Of a DNA stretch of 64,000 nucleotides, positions 47,001 to 59,296 are shown piece after piece. The first letter of the stretch is position 1, and every line of letters begins with the position of its first letter. The position numbers and the translations under genes are program-made. The DNA is from Ilyonectria destructans (lineage: Eukaryota > Ascomycota > Sordariomycetes > Hypocreales > Nectriaceae): the NCBI GenBank assembly GCA_020740775.1, contig JAHEWK010000011.1:2418001-2482000 (forward strand), given 5' to 3'. The notes under the pieces are model-generated. The model was not told where the DNA came from. It did no database searches and saw only the letters and a list, made by a program, of their open reading frames with translations.

Positions 47001-47854
47001 AGCAAGCGTCCAGGTCCCGGGTTTCTCAAACAGAACAGTAGCAAATGCCATGAGCATTATGTTGGGTGTGCCTCAATTGGGAAGCTCAGCAGCTCGGCCC
47101 TTGCTGGTTGACGGGGACCCAGGCGCAAAGGAATGAATGAATGTCCGGGCGCCAACAACCTAGCGAAGTGTAACCAAGGGCGATACCTCGGATAGTTGCC
47201 AAGACTAGCAAACAGGCATCACGTTGACGAAATGCCTTGACGCCATCCCAGCCTCCGTCAGCCCATTCAACTCCCTGGCTGAGCAAGCTTCGGAAGACGC
47301 TGATGATCCCACCACAACCCATATATCGTAGTCGCCGTCGGAACCCGAGGCATTTGCCACTGACCGCTCCGGTTGATCGATCTTCATTTTCGTTTTCGCG
47401 TGCGCGGGGTTGGTGGAATTCCACTCGTTTCCAGCCCCCTGGCGGAATTTTGGTGGCGATGGATACTTCGGATAGAGAGACCCAAGCCAAGACCGAGTCA
47501 ATTCCTGAGCGGTGACCGTCGCCATGGAAGCTTCACCACGGAAACGCGGTGCTAGACGAGAGAAAAACGAAAGGAAAAGGCGCGTAGAAGAGGGGAAAGG
47601 GAAAATTTTCGTGTCATTGTCCTGCCAATGAAGAAAAAAAATGCAAAAGGCCGTTTCCCCCTCATCCTGCACAGCAGTGGTGATGGAGTCGATGGGCCTC
47701 TCGTGCAGTAGATGGAAGACTGAGTGGGTTCCATTTTTGGGTTCCGGTTGCATTCAGAGCCTAGACGACGACATGGCTCAGAGGGGCCATGGGTCGGTCA
47801 GTCGGAGCGGGCGTTGGGCGTCGCTGGGGTGAAGCAAGTGGATGGAGACGAGAG

Positions 47855-47896
47855 TCTGGGCTCTAGGCTCTGGGCTCTGGGCTCTGGGCTCTGGGT
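47855..47896. repeat. 7-bp tandem repeat, six units
   Basis: Six consecutive copies of TCTGGGC, the second with an A and the last ending in T. A 7-bp period does not preserve a reading frame, which argues against coding use. Confidence 0.8.
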
Positions 47897-50800
47897 GTGA
47901 ATTTTTTGCAGCTTGCTTAGGTAGGAAACGAGGCTTGCATTTCATTAGCATAACCATCACCAGTCACAATGAACGAGTTGAGCAACCGCACTTGCCGTGC
48001 TCGCCCTGCACAAGACCAATCTCCCTTCGGCGTCAAGGTCTGAATAAGAGGCGCTGTGGCGCGTACGGTGGCGGGTACAGTGGCGGGTACAATGGCGTGT
48101 GGGGTGCACCAGCCTCAAGTAGGGCGACGGTCAGACGTTACAGGCTCATTTCCCGCGCGACAGCGCGTGTTGGACGCCCGAGGGTGTCGTCAGTTGACGG
48201 GAACCCCACTTTGTGGAAAGCTTCTCGAACGTCATCGCGCTTAGTGTCGCCTGCGTGGGGCCGTGGGCACGTGCACCCGCGTCGGTTTTGTGCAAAGAGC
48301 CGCAAGTTGGGTCGGGGACGAGGTGGTCCTCCTTGTACCCGCTCCACTCAACCGCGGGCGTCTCGTCTGGGCGGAGGGGGGTTGAACCATCGTCACGGGC
48401 CGGTTGCAGGAGCAAAGTCCACTTCCGGGCCACTTGGTGCATTTCAAGTCTTCGACGGGTCACGGTGGATGGAGTTCGGGGCGGACACTGCGGGCTGTGA
48501 CGGCTTCGGCGGGCTTCGGGCATTGCCTGCGACCAACGACAGCAATTCTGTTGATAATTCGGGGGGCGTCTGCTCTTGTCTCAGGCCACGGGGTCTTTTA
48601 CCAGCCGGCGCTGGACCCAGGATGACCCTTTGATGCTTTGATGTCACGCCGCCTGCCCCGAACCAGCCTAATTAACCACTCGCCTGGCTGGTCCCTGCAC
48701 CGCAAACAGGCCTCAAGGACCGAGGATCAAGTCTTGGTTCTGAGGCCAGCCAGTGGGCAGACGACTCCAAGCAGAAACTGCGGCGGTGACGGCGTCGTTG
48801 CAGAGGTAACGGGCGGAGGGTCCTGCTGCACAGCAATGGGGGCCGTGGCGGACCGCCCCAGAAACTCCATCGAAACCAGCCTCAAAGGCGTCGAAAAATT
48901 CTCTCTCCCCCTCACACTTTGCCTTACTGGTCGCTGCCTTCACGCGTCCTGCAGCAAACCCATGTACGCGGACGTGTTGCGACGTGCAAATCAATTAAAA
49001 GGCTCGTGTGCCTCTGGGGTCCGGGGGGCGTCTTTACCGCCAGAGACAAGACATATTCTCAGTCAATGGGGGTTGGGAATGGGACCGGGACGGGGTTTGA
49101 GCTTAGGTTTTGGCGCAGCCCGAGGCGGAGGGCTGTACTTCGTAATTTGTACACAAGTATCGACGCTCCGACGGTGCAGCGAGGCGAGGCGAGGGACAAT
49201 GCATCCCCAGAACAAAGAAAACCCGGCCAACCCGGGTGAACCGCGCAGAGGGCTGTCGTCAGTAGCCGAAACCCAAGGTTCCGGCTCGGAGATGGAGCTG
49301 TCTCGTCCCCTATACCTCACAGCAAGGGGCCAGTGATTGAAAAGCAAAGTCATCTTACGACCATACTATATTTACTTAGGCGTTGGTCGGTAGCCAAGGA
49401 TCAGTGGAAACGTCTGAGATGTCTTTGCCACGAGCCTTAGCCTTAAAGTGCTTGCACATCCCGACTCCCAACAGAGAGCAGGGGTGCTGTTCTCATTCGA
49501 CAAGTGATGGCACTTAGTCTGCAGGGTTATGCACGCCTGCCGCTGTTTAGGATGCCGGGCGCCTTGTGCGGCGACTCTGCCCGTATTGCCAAGGTACTTC
49601 GTAGTCTGTCGCAGGTGGGTGAGAAGAAAATGGAGACCAAGCTCCAACAACCCGTGTCACGGGGACCGCGCGGTCATTAGACTTCTCGGTGTATAGCAGG
49701 CCGCTGCGGTTCTTCCCGGACTTTTGAGTTGAGAGTTTATGAACTGAATAGACCACTAGTCCGCCAACGCAAGGCGACTCGAAGCAAGGAGAGCCAAGAG
49801 TCTCTTCTGGAATGGGTCTTTGTTGCAAAACTAGCATCTGACTCTCCGCCTCTTTTCGCATGCGAGTTGATACTGGTGGATTGGATGGAACTTAGCCGTG
49901 AATGCGGGGCAGCACTAGCAGGGCTTAAGTGGTTACAGGGCACTAGGTTTCCACGCCGAGCGCTCAGTGCTGGGCGGCGTCACGGCGTCACCCACCAACG
50001 GCAGCGCCTTACGTCACGCGAGGGATGGGCTGCTTGCTGATGCGAGGATGCAACATGTGTGAGAGGCTCTTCGCATCAGAATGTCGGGTTTGAAGTTGAT
50101 TTGCCTGCCTCGGTCAGCCGGCGCAGGGCGTCAAATACTACGGTGCGTACATACCACCTACATTCCATGGGTCCCTTCGCCGACTAGAGGTGGAGTCGGT
50201 TGCTCTGAGGACTGGCGTAACCACCGCAGCATGCCGCATTGCCACCTGTCTGGGTTCCCTATTCGGGTCTGTCACTTGTCTTGACCGCAGCCAGGCCAGT
50301 GCGGCGTACAAAGGCACTACTACAGATAGAAGACCACCGGACGGTGGTACGATAGATGAGGTCTCTAGACACGGAGGCCAGGCAGGCCGTCCCGGGGCCG
50401 GGCATAACAGAAACAGAAAACACCAACACACAACGGCCGCAGAACAGGCCCCAGCAGGCATCACCTCCTGTTTTGCACATGGACGATCGTCGGGAGGTAG
50501 TGGCTCATGCAGCCCCTCCAGAAACGTGGCTTGGGTCTTGGTTCGGGTCTTGATTTGGGTCTCTCGGCGCCGTGGAGGCGGGTTGCCTTGGTGGCCGTGT
50601 CTCTGGCCTGGGACGTGTCGCAGCCAGTGAGTGGGGGCACGTCAAGCACAACTCTGAGAGGCAGACGGCTGCAAAGGCGAATCCACAAAAATTGTAGTCA
50701 CGACGACGTCCGCTTCTGGCCGCGAGTCCGGGGTTGAGATCCATGAGCGACATCGACTTCCTTGCTCCCTGCGGCTGCCGAGACTCATTGGATCATCGGA

Positions 50801-52475
50801 TCATTGGCTCGAGACGCGGTCCTCTCCCCCCCGCGACGAGCCACCGACGACAGTAGGGAACGCCATCGGCCAATTCCCCAGTCTCTCGATTCGGCCTGTG
50901 CGAGCTGCTAGACAGAGTTCGAGCTATATACACCATTCTTAGAGCTATGGGAGTCGACGGCCTGGGCAAGCAACCTCGGAGCTTCAGCTCGCCCGAGACA
51001 CACGGCTAGCTCGAGTCTGGCTGGCTTTAGGCGGTCGACCTTGAACACCACTGGACCTTGGGCGGCCAGTAGCCGAACGGGGCGAGGCCGAAAGTCTCTT
51101 TTGGCAGCGTAAGACGGAGGGGCCACGCCGAGCCGAAGACCGCAGCGCCGCAACGCCCTGCAGATATGACGCTGCAACGGCCGTCCTTTGTCGAGGCAAA
51201 GTGCACATGTCTTTGGGTTGGGCACGAAGCATCTGCAGGCTGTAGGCAACTGTATGCGCAAGGTCTAATGTGCTGTACCAGGCGTTTGGGCGGTGTCCAC
51301 GAATGCGGAATGGCCATGTCCAGAGATCGGTATCTTGCACTCGGCGCCGGCAGGGCCAGGGATCCCGGCCGCAGTTCCTGGGGCTACCCCTCACTGGCGC
51401 CGGCCGCTGCGTGTGAGAAAATAGGTGGTGACAAAAAAAGAGACTCTACAGTGGGATCGACGCTCTGGTTTCGATAGTTCCAACCTGGTGGCTCAGAGCA
51501 ACTATCAGATATCGTATCATATCTGGGAGACGCCGCCGCCCCGGGAGTCTCAATCATCATCGAATTCTCCTCCCGACGATGCTTTTTCAATTTCCAATGC
51601 ATTCTTCCAGGTGGATCATGGCCGAGTCCGAGGACAGATGTCGATCCAGATGACGCTTTTATCCTCGGGTCCCGACTTTTTTTCTGTCTACAGGGAACAT
51701 GGTGCCAGCCGCCATCTTAGCCTGGTTCCCCATCTGGTCCATTGCAAGCTCGCTCGTTCGTCCAGCCACCTTACCCACCTAGGCCGCCTACCATGCGCTG
51801 ACCAAGTCTCATGAGGTCCGCGTCCGCGTCGCCTCATTGGATGCTGGAGCTGCGACGCCAGAACGCGCGCGTTGAGAGGAGCGACGTCAACTCAAGACGC
51901 GATACACTAAGGGGTGTGTGGTACCAGCACTGGGGTCGTGGTCGTGTGTCCAGTGGGGGAAAAGAGACAAGTTTTGACGATCTCCATAGTAGGGGTCGTT
52001 TTTCTTTCCTTTCGTGTCCTTGTCTCTCAACCTTGACCTCATTGGAGTTGGGGGGTTTGACGAGAGTGGATTTTTTTTTAACCTGTTCAAAATGGAACCA
52101 CGGAGAGGAGCATTCCGATGTGTGATATAACGGCTGGGGTTGGGTCTGTGACGGGGACACGGACGGGAGAAGGACACGAGCACCTGAGATTTTGTTTCAC
52201 GGCTGTTAGTTTGGTATCAGTCTCATATGATAATGATTCCACCCTCAGTGCAAGGTAGAGAGCCCTTGGTATTTTGAGATATCAGGAGAGTCACAATGAG
52301 ATAGACTCTGGTTTGGGCACGCCTTGGCTGTAGGGATCATGGTCTCAATGGCGCTTATGAGGCTTCGGCAATATGGAATTGCCCATCTCGGATTCCCCAT
52401 CTTCAAGCATCGGCGGAGCAACTGTGCATTGCGTGCCATTAAAGTGCGTAATTCGAGGTCTATATTCGTGTATAT

Positions 52476-52498
52476 GCTGCATTGCTGCATTGCTGCAT
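52476..52498. repeat. 8-bp tandem repeat
   Basis: GCTGCATT occurs twice followed by a partial third copy. Confidence 0.6.
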
Positions 52499-55400
52499 AT
52501 TCTTAGCATACCGCCCATGCTGCGTCATTATACGCAAAGGCTTCGTGCCGGCCTATGCGCCCCAGTGTCCTGTGCGTGGGGGGTGCGTTCGGACGGTGGG
52601 GATGCCCTTTTTTTTTTTTCCCTTCCCTTGCAGTATTAGCAAAAGAAAGCGGCTCGAAGGCGGCGGCATGGTTTGGAAATGAGCAATGGTAAATTCCTGG
52701 CGGTGATACCGAGCCCCATGCTGTCTGAGGCGGCGTGTTGAGGCTGCAGATTTGTTGACACGCCAGCGCCTAAGAAGGGATTGAGCAGGAGTTGGCCCAT
52801 GGATGCCAGGCTCACATGGTTACAAATGTACGGCAGGGAAAGTCGTGTTGGTGATAGCAGTTGTGAGGTGCAGCAAGTGTTAATTACACCGGGGTACTAA
52901 GGACTTCAACCTCCGACATAGCGTCAGTGATCAGTGGGAACAGAGCACGGAATACGGAGAGCGTGTAGTAATAGCGCGGCATGGCAAACAGGCGATGTAG
53001 CGTGGGCCAGCAGCGCACACCACGCGAAATGCCTACTGTTGCGGCACACCCGGCGCGAGCACCGAGTTGGTCATTCCCAACGTCACACCTCCTTTTAGCA
53101 GAACGGATTATACCCGCGACACGATGCGACGAGTGGACCAGGCTCGAATTTTCAAATTGGCGGAAAGGAGGATCGCCTGTGGGCTGGGACATGCACAGCG
53201 CGCGTCGGTCAAATACTTGGCTGTGACGGAGGCCAATGGCTTCAGGAGGAGCGGCATCCATCAGTTCTAGGTCTGTAGAACCTGCAGTGTCCAGGCCGTG
53301 ATACACGGTAAGGGGGCGCCTGGAACAGGCAGTTGAGGCTTGGACGGCAAGAGTTGACAGCTCATCACCATTACGGGCCACCAACGGAGAATGGAGGCTC
53401 GTTGCTTTGTGTGTGATGGCTGCTATGCGCTCTGTGTGGAACGCCCCGTTTGTGCGAGTAATGAATGGACGCGGATGAACAGCCTCAGCAAGGCGGCTGT
53501 GGGCAGCGGGCTTGGCGGCCGGCGTCTTGTGCAGAACGACACCAAGGGTTCAAGGATTCCAGCACAGCAAGCAGGCAGTTGGGCAGGCAGCTGACGACGT
53601 CTCACGGCTTCAAAGTGTAGCATGGTCACTCAGCCCCTGAGTTAGCCCAGCCCCCAATCCTCCGAGGCAGCAGCAGGGACAAGTTGCAGGCGAAACAGTT
53701 GCAGATGAATGACACTCACTGGCTTACACAATGCTGCAGGAGACAGTCTGGGTCGGTCTAAGCGCAGTGGAAAGTGAGCAGCAAGTGATGATGAATGCCC
53801 AGGCGGTGGGCCCTGCGGGACGGGCTGGATGAGGAGAAACTTGAATGAGGTGAGTGACGCTCATGACATGCATGATTAATTGCCTTGTAATTTGTCCAAG
53901 CAGTGCAGGACCGCGACGGCGCGCCATGATTGGCCAAAACGGAGATGCAGCATCAAGATTTGGGAGGCAGCGCGACAAACCACTGGACTTGTATCAAGCT
54001 TCCAGCCAGCCAGCGTCGACGAGCCTTTTAGGTCTAGGAGCACTTTATTGAGCTTGAGCTTCTTCAGGAGGCAATCGGCATACGCCATTGACAGGACGCT
54101 ATTGACAGGACGCCATAGGCTGGGGCTGGCTGACGCCGATGGTCGCTCAATGTCCACAACGCTCCAAGCCTCGGGGTCCATAGCCAAGATTGGCGTTCTA
54201 GCGACGATTGAGTAAGTCCGTTGCCGAAACGGCGGACACGCATAGCACGAGACGTGACCAGACGAGACGCGAAATCTCGGCCACGCCGCGGTGTCGCGCT
54301 GCGCTTTATTACGTTGCGTGGTTTGAGTAGTTCGTCTACAGCCAAGATGCTGCTGACATTACAGCGCGCATTAGCTGGGCCCAGGACAAGGACGACACCG
54401 CTGTACTTGCGTACAGGCGGACATTGCGAGTCCCATATGGGACGTTGTTCTGCGCGGTCCAGGCTGGAGCTCCGTCAGAGTGCAGCAGCGTGGAGCATGG
54501 GAACGTAGGGAATCCATGCTGCTGACCTTTTTGCTGCTTGCTTGAGAACAGGCCAGCACTACGGAAAATGTACGCCCGAGTTGTTCGTATCCGAAGCCCC
54601 GAGCCCACGTACAAAGTAGCGAGCGGCCACCATCGAGGGCCACCAGCGAGCAAACCCCCAGGCTCGTGCGTATTAGAGGCACTTGATAATGGTTGCATCT
54701 CGCACGTAGCAGGTTTTCAGTGGTATCGGGCCTTGACCCTCCACCGTCGACCTCGATATGGCGGGCGGCCGGGCGGCCTGCCCTCGCGTGTGACGCTGGC
54801 GTCGCGATGATGCTTGTGCTCGACATCAGCAAGGCCCAGGTCCGGAATGAGGTCGGGTGGCAGCGGGGCCCGTAGCGCAAATCCAGATGCGCGATAGGTT
54901 CGCTGGGTCAGTGCTAGGGGTGGGCAGGATGATGGAGGGACGGGATGGATCCTTGGTGTTGTGGAGGTGCGTCGGGCCATTGCCTCGCTGGGAGTTGGTT
55001 GAGCGCCTCATTGAGCACAGCGATGCCCCAGCAAAAGGATAATGTGTATGGTTAGGTTTGGTTGGTACGGTACAATACACTAATACGGCGGCATCGCGAG
55101 GCGGCCAGAAGCCTTTCTGTATTGTGCGTTGTTCTGTGCTCTATTGTGTGCTGTGCTTGGACTGGTGGTGACGGTCCCTTACGTCGGCTGTAGTGAGCCT
55201 GCGCGGTGCACCTCTGGGTCGGTGCGGATGGCTGAATGGGTGAATGGGATGCCATGGCTGGGCACATGAGCGGGCACAACACACAATGTGTGGTCTCGCA
55301 CAATCGACAATGGGCCGCCTGCGGCCTCGCTCAATGGGGCCGTTTACCGGCCGCCATCTCGCTCTCCCAAACAAACAACCTGCTGTATCATGATGAATAG

Positions 55401-55805
55401 CGGGCAGTCACAACAAAGAGAGCCGGCCGCCGGGTGGACAGCCAGCTGGCCCGACCTGAGCGGCCTCGTGTGCGGAGAGGGAGGATATATCACACCACGG
55501 AAGGGCACTTTGCATTCCGTCTGCCCTCTCCCATCCCTCGCTCGCTCACGACAGCCTGAGAAGCATCTCACAATCACACATTTTCCCTCCACCGTCGGCC
55601 GTGTGTGGATTTATGCCGCCCGCCCCGTCGCTGCGGATCTCTTTCTCCTTCTGCACAAACCCGTCAACTCCATCGCCGTCATCACCATCTTCAAAGTGCC
55701 ACCCGCCGCGACAGATCCGGCGCATCGAGTCTGGTAGTTAAAAGCTCCCGGTCGTTCTGCTGGTCGCACCCCCCCAAGACGCATCCCATCGTCGTCGTCG
55801 CCCAT

Positions 55806-55842
55806 CCGCCATCCATCCACCATCCACCATCCACCATCCACC
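55806..55842. repeat. CCATCCA-type short tandem repeat
   Basis: Imperfect 7- to 8-bp units (CCATCCA, CCACCAT) in direct tandem. Confidence 0.6.
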
Positions 55843-56068
55843 CGCACGCGGATCCCTGCCCTGCTTGCACCGAATTTCCCCAGCCGAGAGACAGAACACG
55901 CTACGACACGACACAGCTGGCACAAACTGACCCAGGTACGTCCAGAGCCAGAGGTGCAGCGCTGTACCTGGCACGCCCCCATGCCCATGCTGCTTCATTG
56001 CTCACCCCCAAGCCCCTTCCCCTCCCAATCCCAAGCCCAAGTCCAAGCAACCCAAGCCCAAGCACCAA

Positions 56069-56086
56069 CCCCCCCCCCCCCCCCCC
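56069..56086. repeat. Poly-C homopolymer run
   Basis: Eighteen consecutive C on the plus strand. Such runs are rare and prone to length error in sequencing. Confidence 0.85.
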
Positions 56087-56600
56087 TTTTGAGATGGAGA
56101 CCACCCCCCCGGGAGCGTGCCTTAGGTGCGTGGCTCTAGCGCAGCGCAGCGCAGTAGCAAGGCAACGCGGTACGTGAGCAGAGGTACCTCATTGATGCAG
56201 GAGAGAGGGAGTGAGGCCAAGCCCCAAGCCCCCAGGCCCCCCGACACCTCCACTCTGGCGCACCCCACTCCACTACATCCATCTCTGCGCGCTGCTTCTG
56301 GCGCACTCCTTCCGGTGCTGGCTACTGGCTGCAGGCGACTGGCTACTGGCTGCTCGCTGCTGGCCACTGACCACTCGCTGGCGGGCTGCTGAGGAAAAGG
56401 TGAGGTGGTGGTGACTCCTGGGGCCTCCTGGCAGGGGCCCTGCTCGGATGGGGCCAAAGTACCTCGCGCGCGCGCCACAGCCAGTCCCTCCGCGCACAGA
56501 GCAGCAGAGGTACTTCGTACTCCGTACCCGCAGCCGGTTTGGCTGGTCCAGCTGGCTGCTGCTCGCTGGGACTCGCCCGTTTGCTCGCTCTACTCCCCGC

Positions 56601-58062
56601 TGCGGCTGGTCCGTTAAAACTACTCGCGTACCTCTCCTCCAGTCCTTTTCCTCCTCTTCCATCCTCCTCCTACCTTCATCCCGCATCCTCCTCCCTCCTC
56701 TTCCTCTCCCTCTTCCCCATCCATTCATTCCCTCACTTCCATTCCGTCTCCTCCTGACTCGATAACAGGCCGCAGACGCGCTTGGGACAGAGGAGAATCT
56801 CACCTGGGCTTCCGCTCGACTCTCCCTAGAAACCCCCCAGCCCGCCCTATTAAAGGCCCGGACCCAGAAGCTGAGACGGCACTCCCCCCAAAGGACGGAA
56901 CTGAAAAGTGAATCAAAAAGACCTTTGCTGGTATTTCACTTGACCCTCCGACCGACTTTCCCCCTCCAGCTTCTCCTTCGACGCTGCAAATTCCAACCTC
57001 TCCTACCGCCGCCAATCGACTCGCTCGCTCCCTCCTTCGAGACGATCTTGTGTCCTTCCCGAGACTGGTTCATCGAGGCCCTGACGACTACCGGGTGTCT
57101 CCGTCAACAATAGTCTGCCAATTCTCAACCCTCGAGTCAAGGCACCTTTCCTCGACGACTTCACGAGAAGTGGATTGCCAAAGTTCTCCGGTCCAGCATC
57201 AGAGAACTTGCATCTGCAATTTCAACTGTCCACCACCAACCCGTACACGGTCTCGTCGTCTCCTGACGCAGCGACCTTCACAACCTCCGTCTGAGTGTGA
57301 CGAAGGTACGTAGTTGGCAACACGTCCCGAGATTGGGTTACGACGGAGAATCTAATTCCCCTCTCAGCTGCATGCCGAAGTCGTCTTCCGCATACCGCAG
57401 TTTTCTCCTCGACGTTCGTCCTGACGCATTGCCCTGTGGGAGACGTTAGCTCGTTGTTCCCACTCGATCTCAGGACACTGTCTCACCTCCGACAGCCTTG
57501 TCCACAACTCCCCAGCTGTGGCGGTAAGTCTCACTCCCTTTGCCCGTTGCCCTCTCCCGTGCCAGTGCCTTGGAGTACTTGTGTGAGCACTTGTGCCAGC
57601 ACTTCCCTACCTACCAAGGGATACTCCCCCCAAAACGGCACTGTCGCATATCCGGAACTCTCCGGTACTTCTGTCTTGGTCTCCCAACATCCTATCCGCA
57701 ATGGAACCCCAGGCTGATGCGCAACTATCGTTTAGAGCCCTTAAGTCGACCTCGTCTTTATACGACCCCTTTTTCCGATCCCTTTCCTTGCCTCCACCGA
57801 TTCAGTGTCTTCATGCTCCTGGCTTCGTTTTCCAGCCACGGTCACTCTTTTCGTTAATCTTCACCACGCTCTTTAATCTCTTAATTCCCTAATTCCTCGG
57901 TGTGCATCACTCCTTTCGTACACATCCGAGCTCAATCACTCATTCGATCGTCTCCGACCAAGATTCCTGGGGAACTTAACCGTCTCTCTTTGACCTCACG
58001 CCACACAAGTCTATAATTTCGCACCGCTCCCGCCTTTTTTAAACAGTCACACATCGCCCAAC
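56601..58062 (+). promoter_or_regulatory. Candidate promoter and long 5' leader of the cyclin gene
   Basis: A strongly pyrimidine-rich tract (CCTCCT, CTTCC units) spans about 56640-56750, a common core-promoter mark in filamentous fungi. Downstream, a possible leader intron runs from GTACGT at 57306 to CTCTCAG at 57367. Several ATGs precede the cyclin start at 58063, so upstream ORFs are possible. The transcription start is not defined by sequence alone. Confidence 0.45.
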
Positions 58063-59296
58063 ATGGCGTACTCCCAACCCGACAGCAGCTTCTTCGTCGA
58101 GACCGATGGTCCTCACTACTCGAGGATGAACCCTCGCGAAGCTGCCAAGATCATCGCCCGCAACCGCCAAGATATTATCGCCGGCGAGCTCTCTCGGTTA
58201 GCAGGCGACGAGTATCTCGAGGACATCATGCAGCACATGAGGCACATGGAGGCACGTTAACAGGGTTCCGTCCAACTTCCCAAATGCTAACAGTCTGCAG
58301 GACGAAACTCTTCCCGATGCCAGCCTCATTGACATGCAGCGAGAAATTCAATGGTTCATGAGGCCCTACCTCATCGACTTCCTCATCGAGGCCCACGCTG
58401 CCTTCGCCCTCCTGCCCGAGACTCTCTTCCTCACAGTCAACCTCCTGGACCGATACTGCTCAAAGCGAGTCGTGTACAAGCAACACTACCAGTTGGTGGG
58501 CTGTGCTGCCCTCCTCATCGCCGCCAAGTATGGTGACAAGAAGGACCGCGTCCCCCAGATCCACGAGCTTAATAACATGTGCTGTGGCCTGTACGATGCC
58601 GGCATGTTCACCCAGATGGAAATGCACGTCCTCAACACTCTCGAGTGGTCTATCGGCCACCCCACCGTTGACTTCTTTTCTCAGCTCATGGTTGCGGAGG
58701 AGGGTGACGACCGGGAAGTTGAGCACATGGCCGCCTATCTCTGCGAGATTGCTCTCTACCACCGGGACTTCGTCTCAACTAAGCCCTCGATGATGGCCCG
58801 ATCATCTCTCGCCCTTGCCCGCGCTATCCTCGGCCGTCCCGAAGTCAACGATGGAGAGTGGGATCACACCGAGAACCTCACCCTGTTGACCCTCTCCCAT
58901 CACCTCCACCAGCCTTCACCCACACTCGGACGCAAGTACTCAACACCCAACCTATCCCGAGTCTCTCAGAAGCTGGCCGAGTTTATGGCTGAGCAGGCTG
59001 CCATCGCCCGTCGAACGGCCAACCCTCCCTCGCCCCCCGTTGAGTCTGCTGCCAAGCACTCAAACATTTACAGCACTCCTCAAAAGGGACACGGCGCCAC
59101 TCTGGGATTTGATGGCTATCTAACCCCTCCCATCACCCCTGACGGACACGGCGTCGTGGGCCAACACGTTGCGAAGGATTCATACGGCCTGCCTCCTCGA
59201 TGTCCTGTGACACCAACACCTCAACAACACCACGGCTCATTGTACAGTCACCAATATCCCGGTTTCGTCGGTCAACATGGAGCCAACCAACAATAG
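58063..59296 (+). CDS. G1/S-specific cyclin (Cln/Puc1-like)
   Basis: Two exons, 58063-58251 and 58301-59296, give 394 residues. The N-terminal part (NPREAAKIIARNRQDIIAGE) leads into a cyclin box at about 79-182 containing REIQWFMRPYLIDFLIEAH, VNLLDRYCSKR and CAALLIAAKYGDKK, followed by a cyclin C-terminal fold (about 184-275). The tail is rich in Ser, Pro, His and Gln and has several TP/SP sites (LTPPITP, CPVTPTP) that could be Cdk targets controlling turnover. The single 49-nt intron starts with GC, not GT: the frame joins HMRHME to DETLPDASLID only if splicing occurs at GAG/GCACGT, with branch GCTAAC and acceptor CTGCAG. The protein should activate the main Cdk at Start. Alternative GT donors nearby break the frame. 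Confidence 0.88.

Larger units (their letters stand above)
47001..53000. other. Gene desert, part 2
   Basis: GC-rich sequence with ORFs of up to 263 codons on the plus strand (47842-48633, 48638-49336). These are Gly/Arg/Ser-rich low-complexity translations without recognisable domains, and opposite frames are open over the same bases. Several homopolymer A or T runs and short tandem repeats are present. No RNA gene recognised. Confidence 0.4.
53001..56600. other. Gene desert, part 3, upstream of cyclin
   Basis: No recognisable gene. Simple repeats: CCATCCAC-type units at 55806-55842 and a run of 18 C at 56069-56086. GCGCA repeats near 56133-56152. A TACTTCGTACTCCGTAC stretch lies at 56511-56527. 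Confidence 0.4.

Noticed and set aside
47842..49336. ORFs of 263 and 232 codons in the gene desert
   Set aside because: The first runs through a 7-bp tandem repeat and both give low-complexity Gly/Arg/Ser translations with other frames also open.
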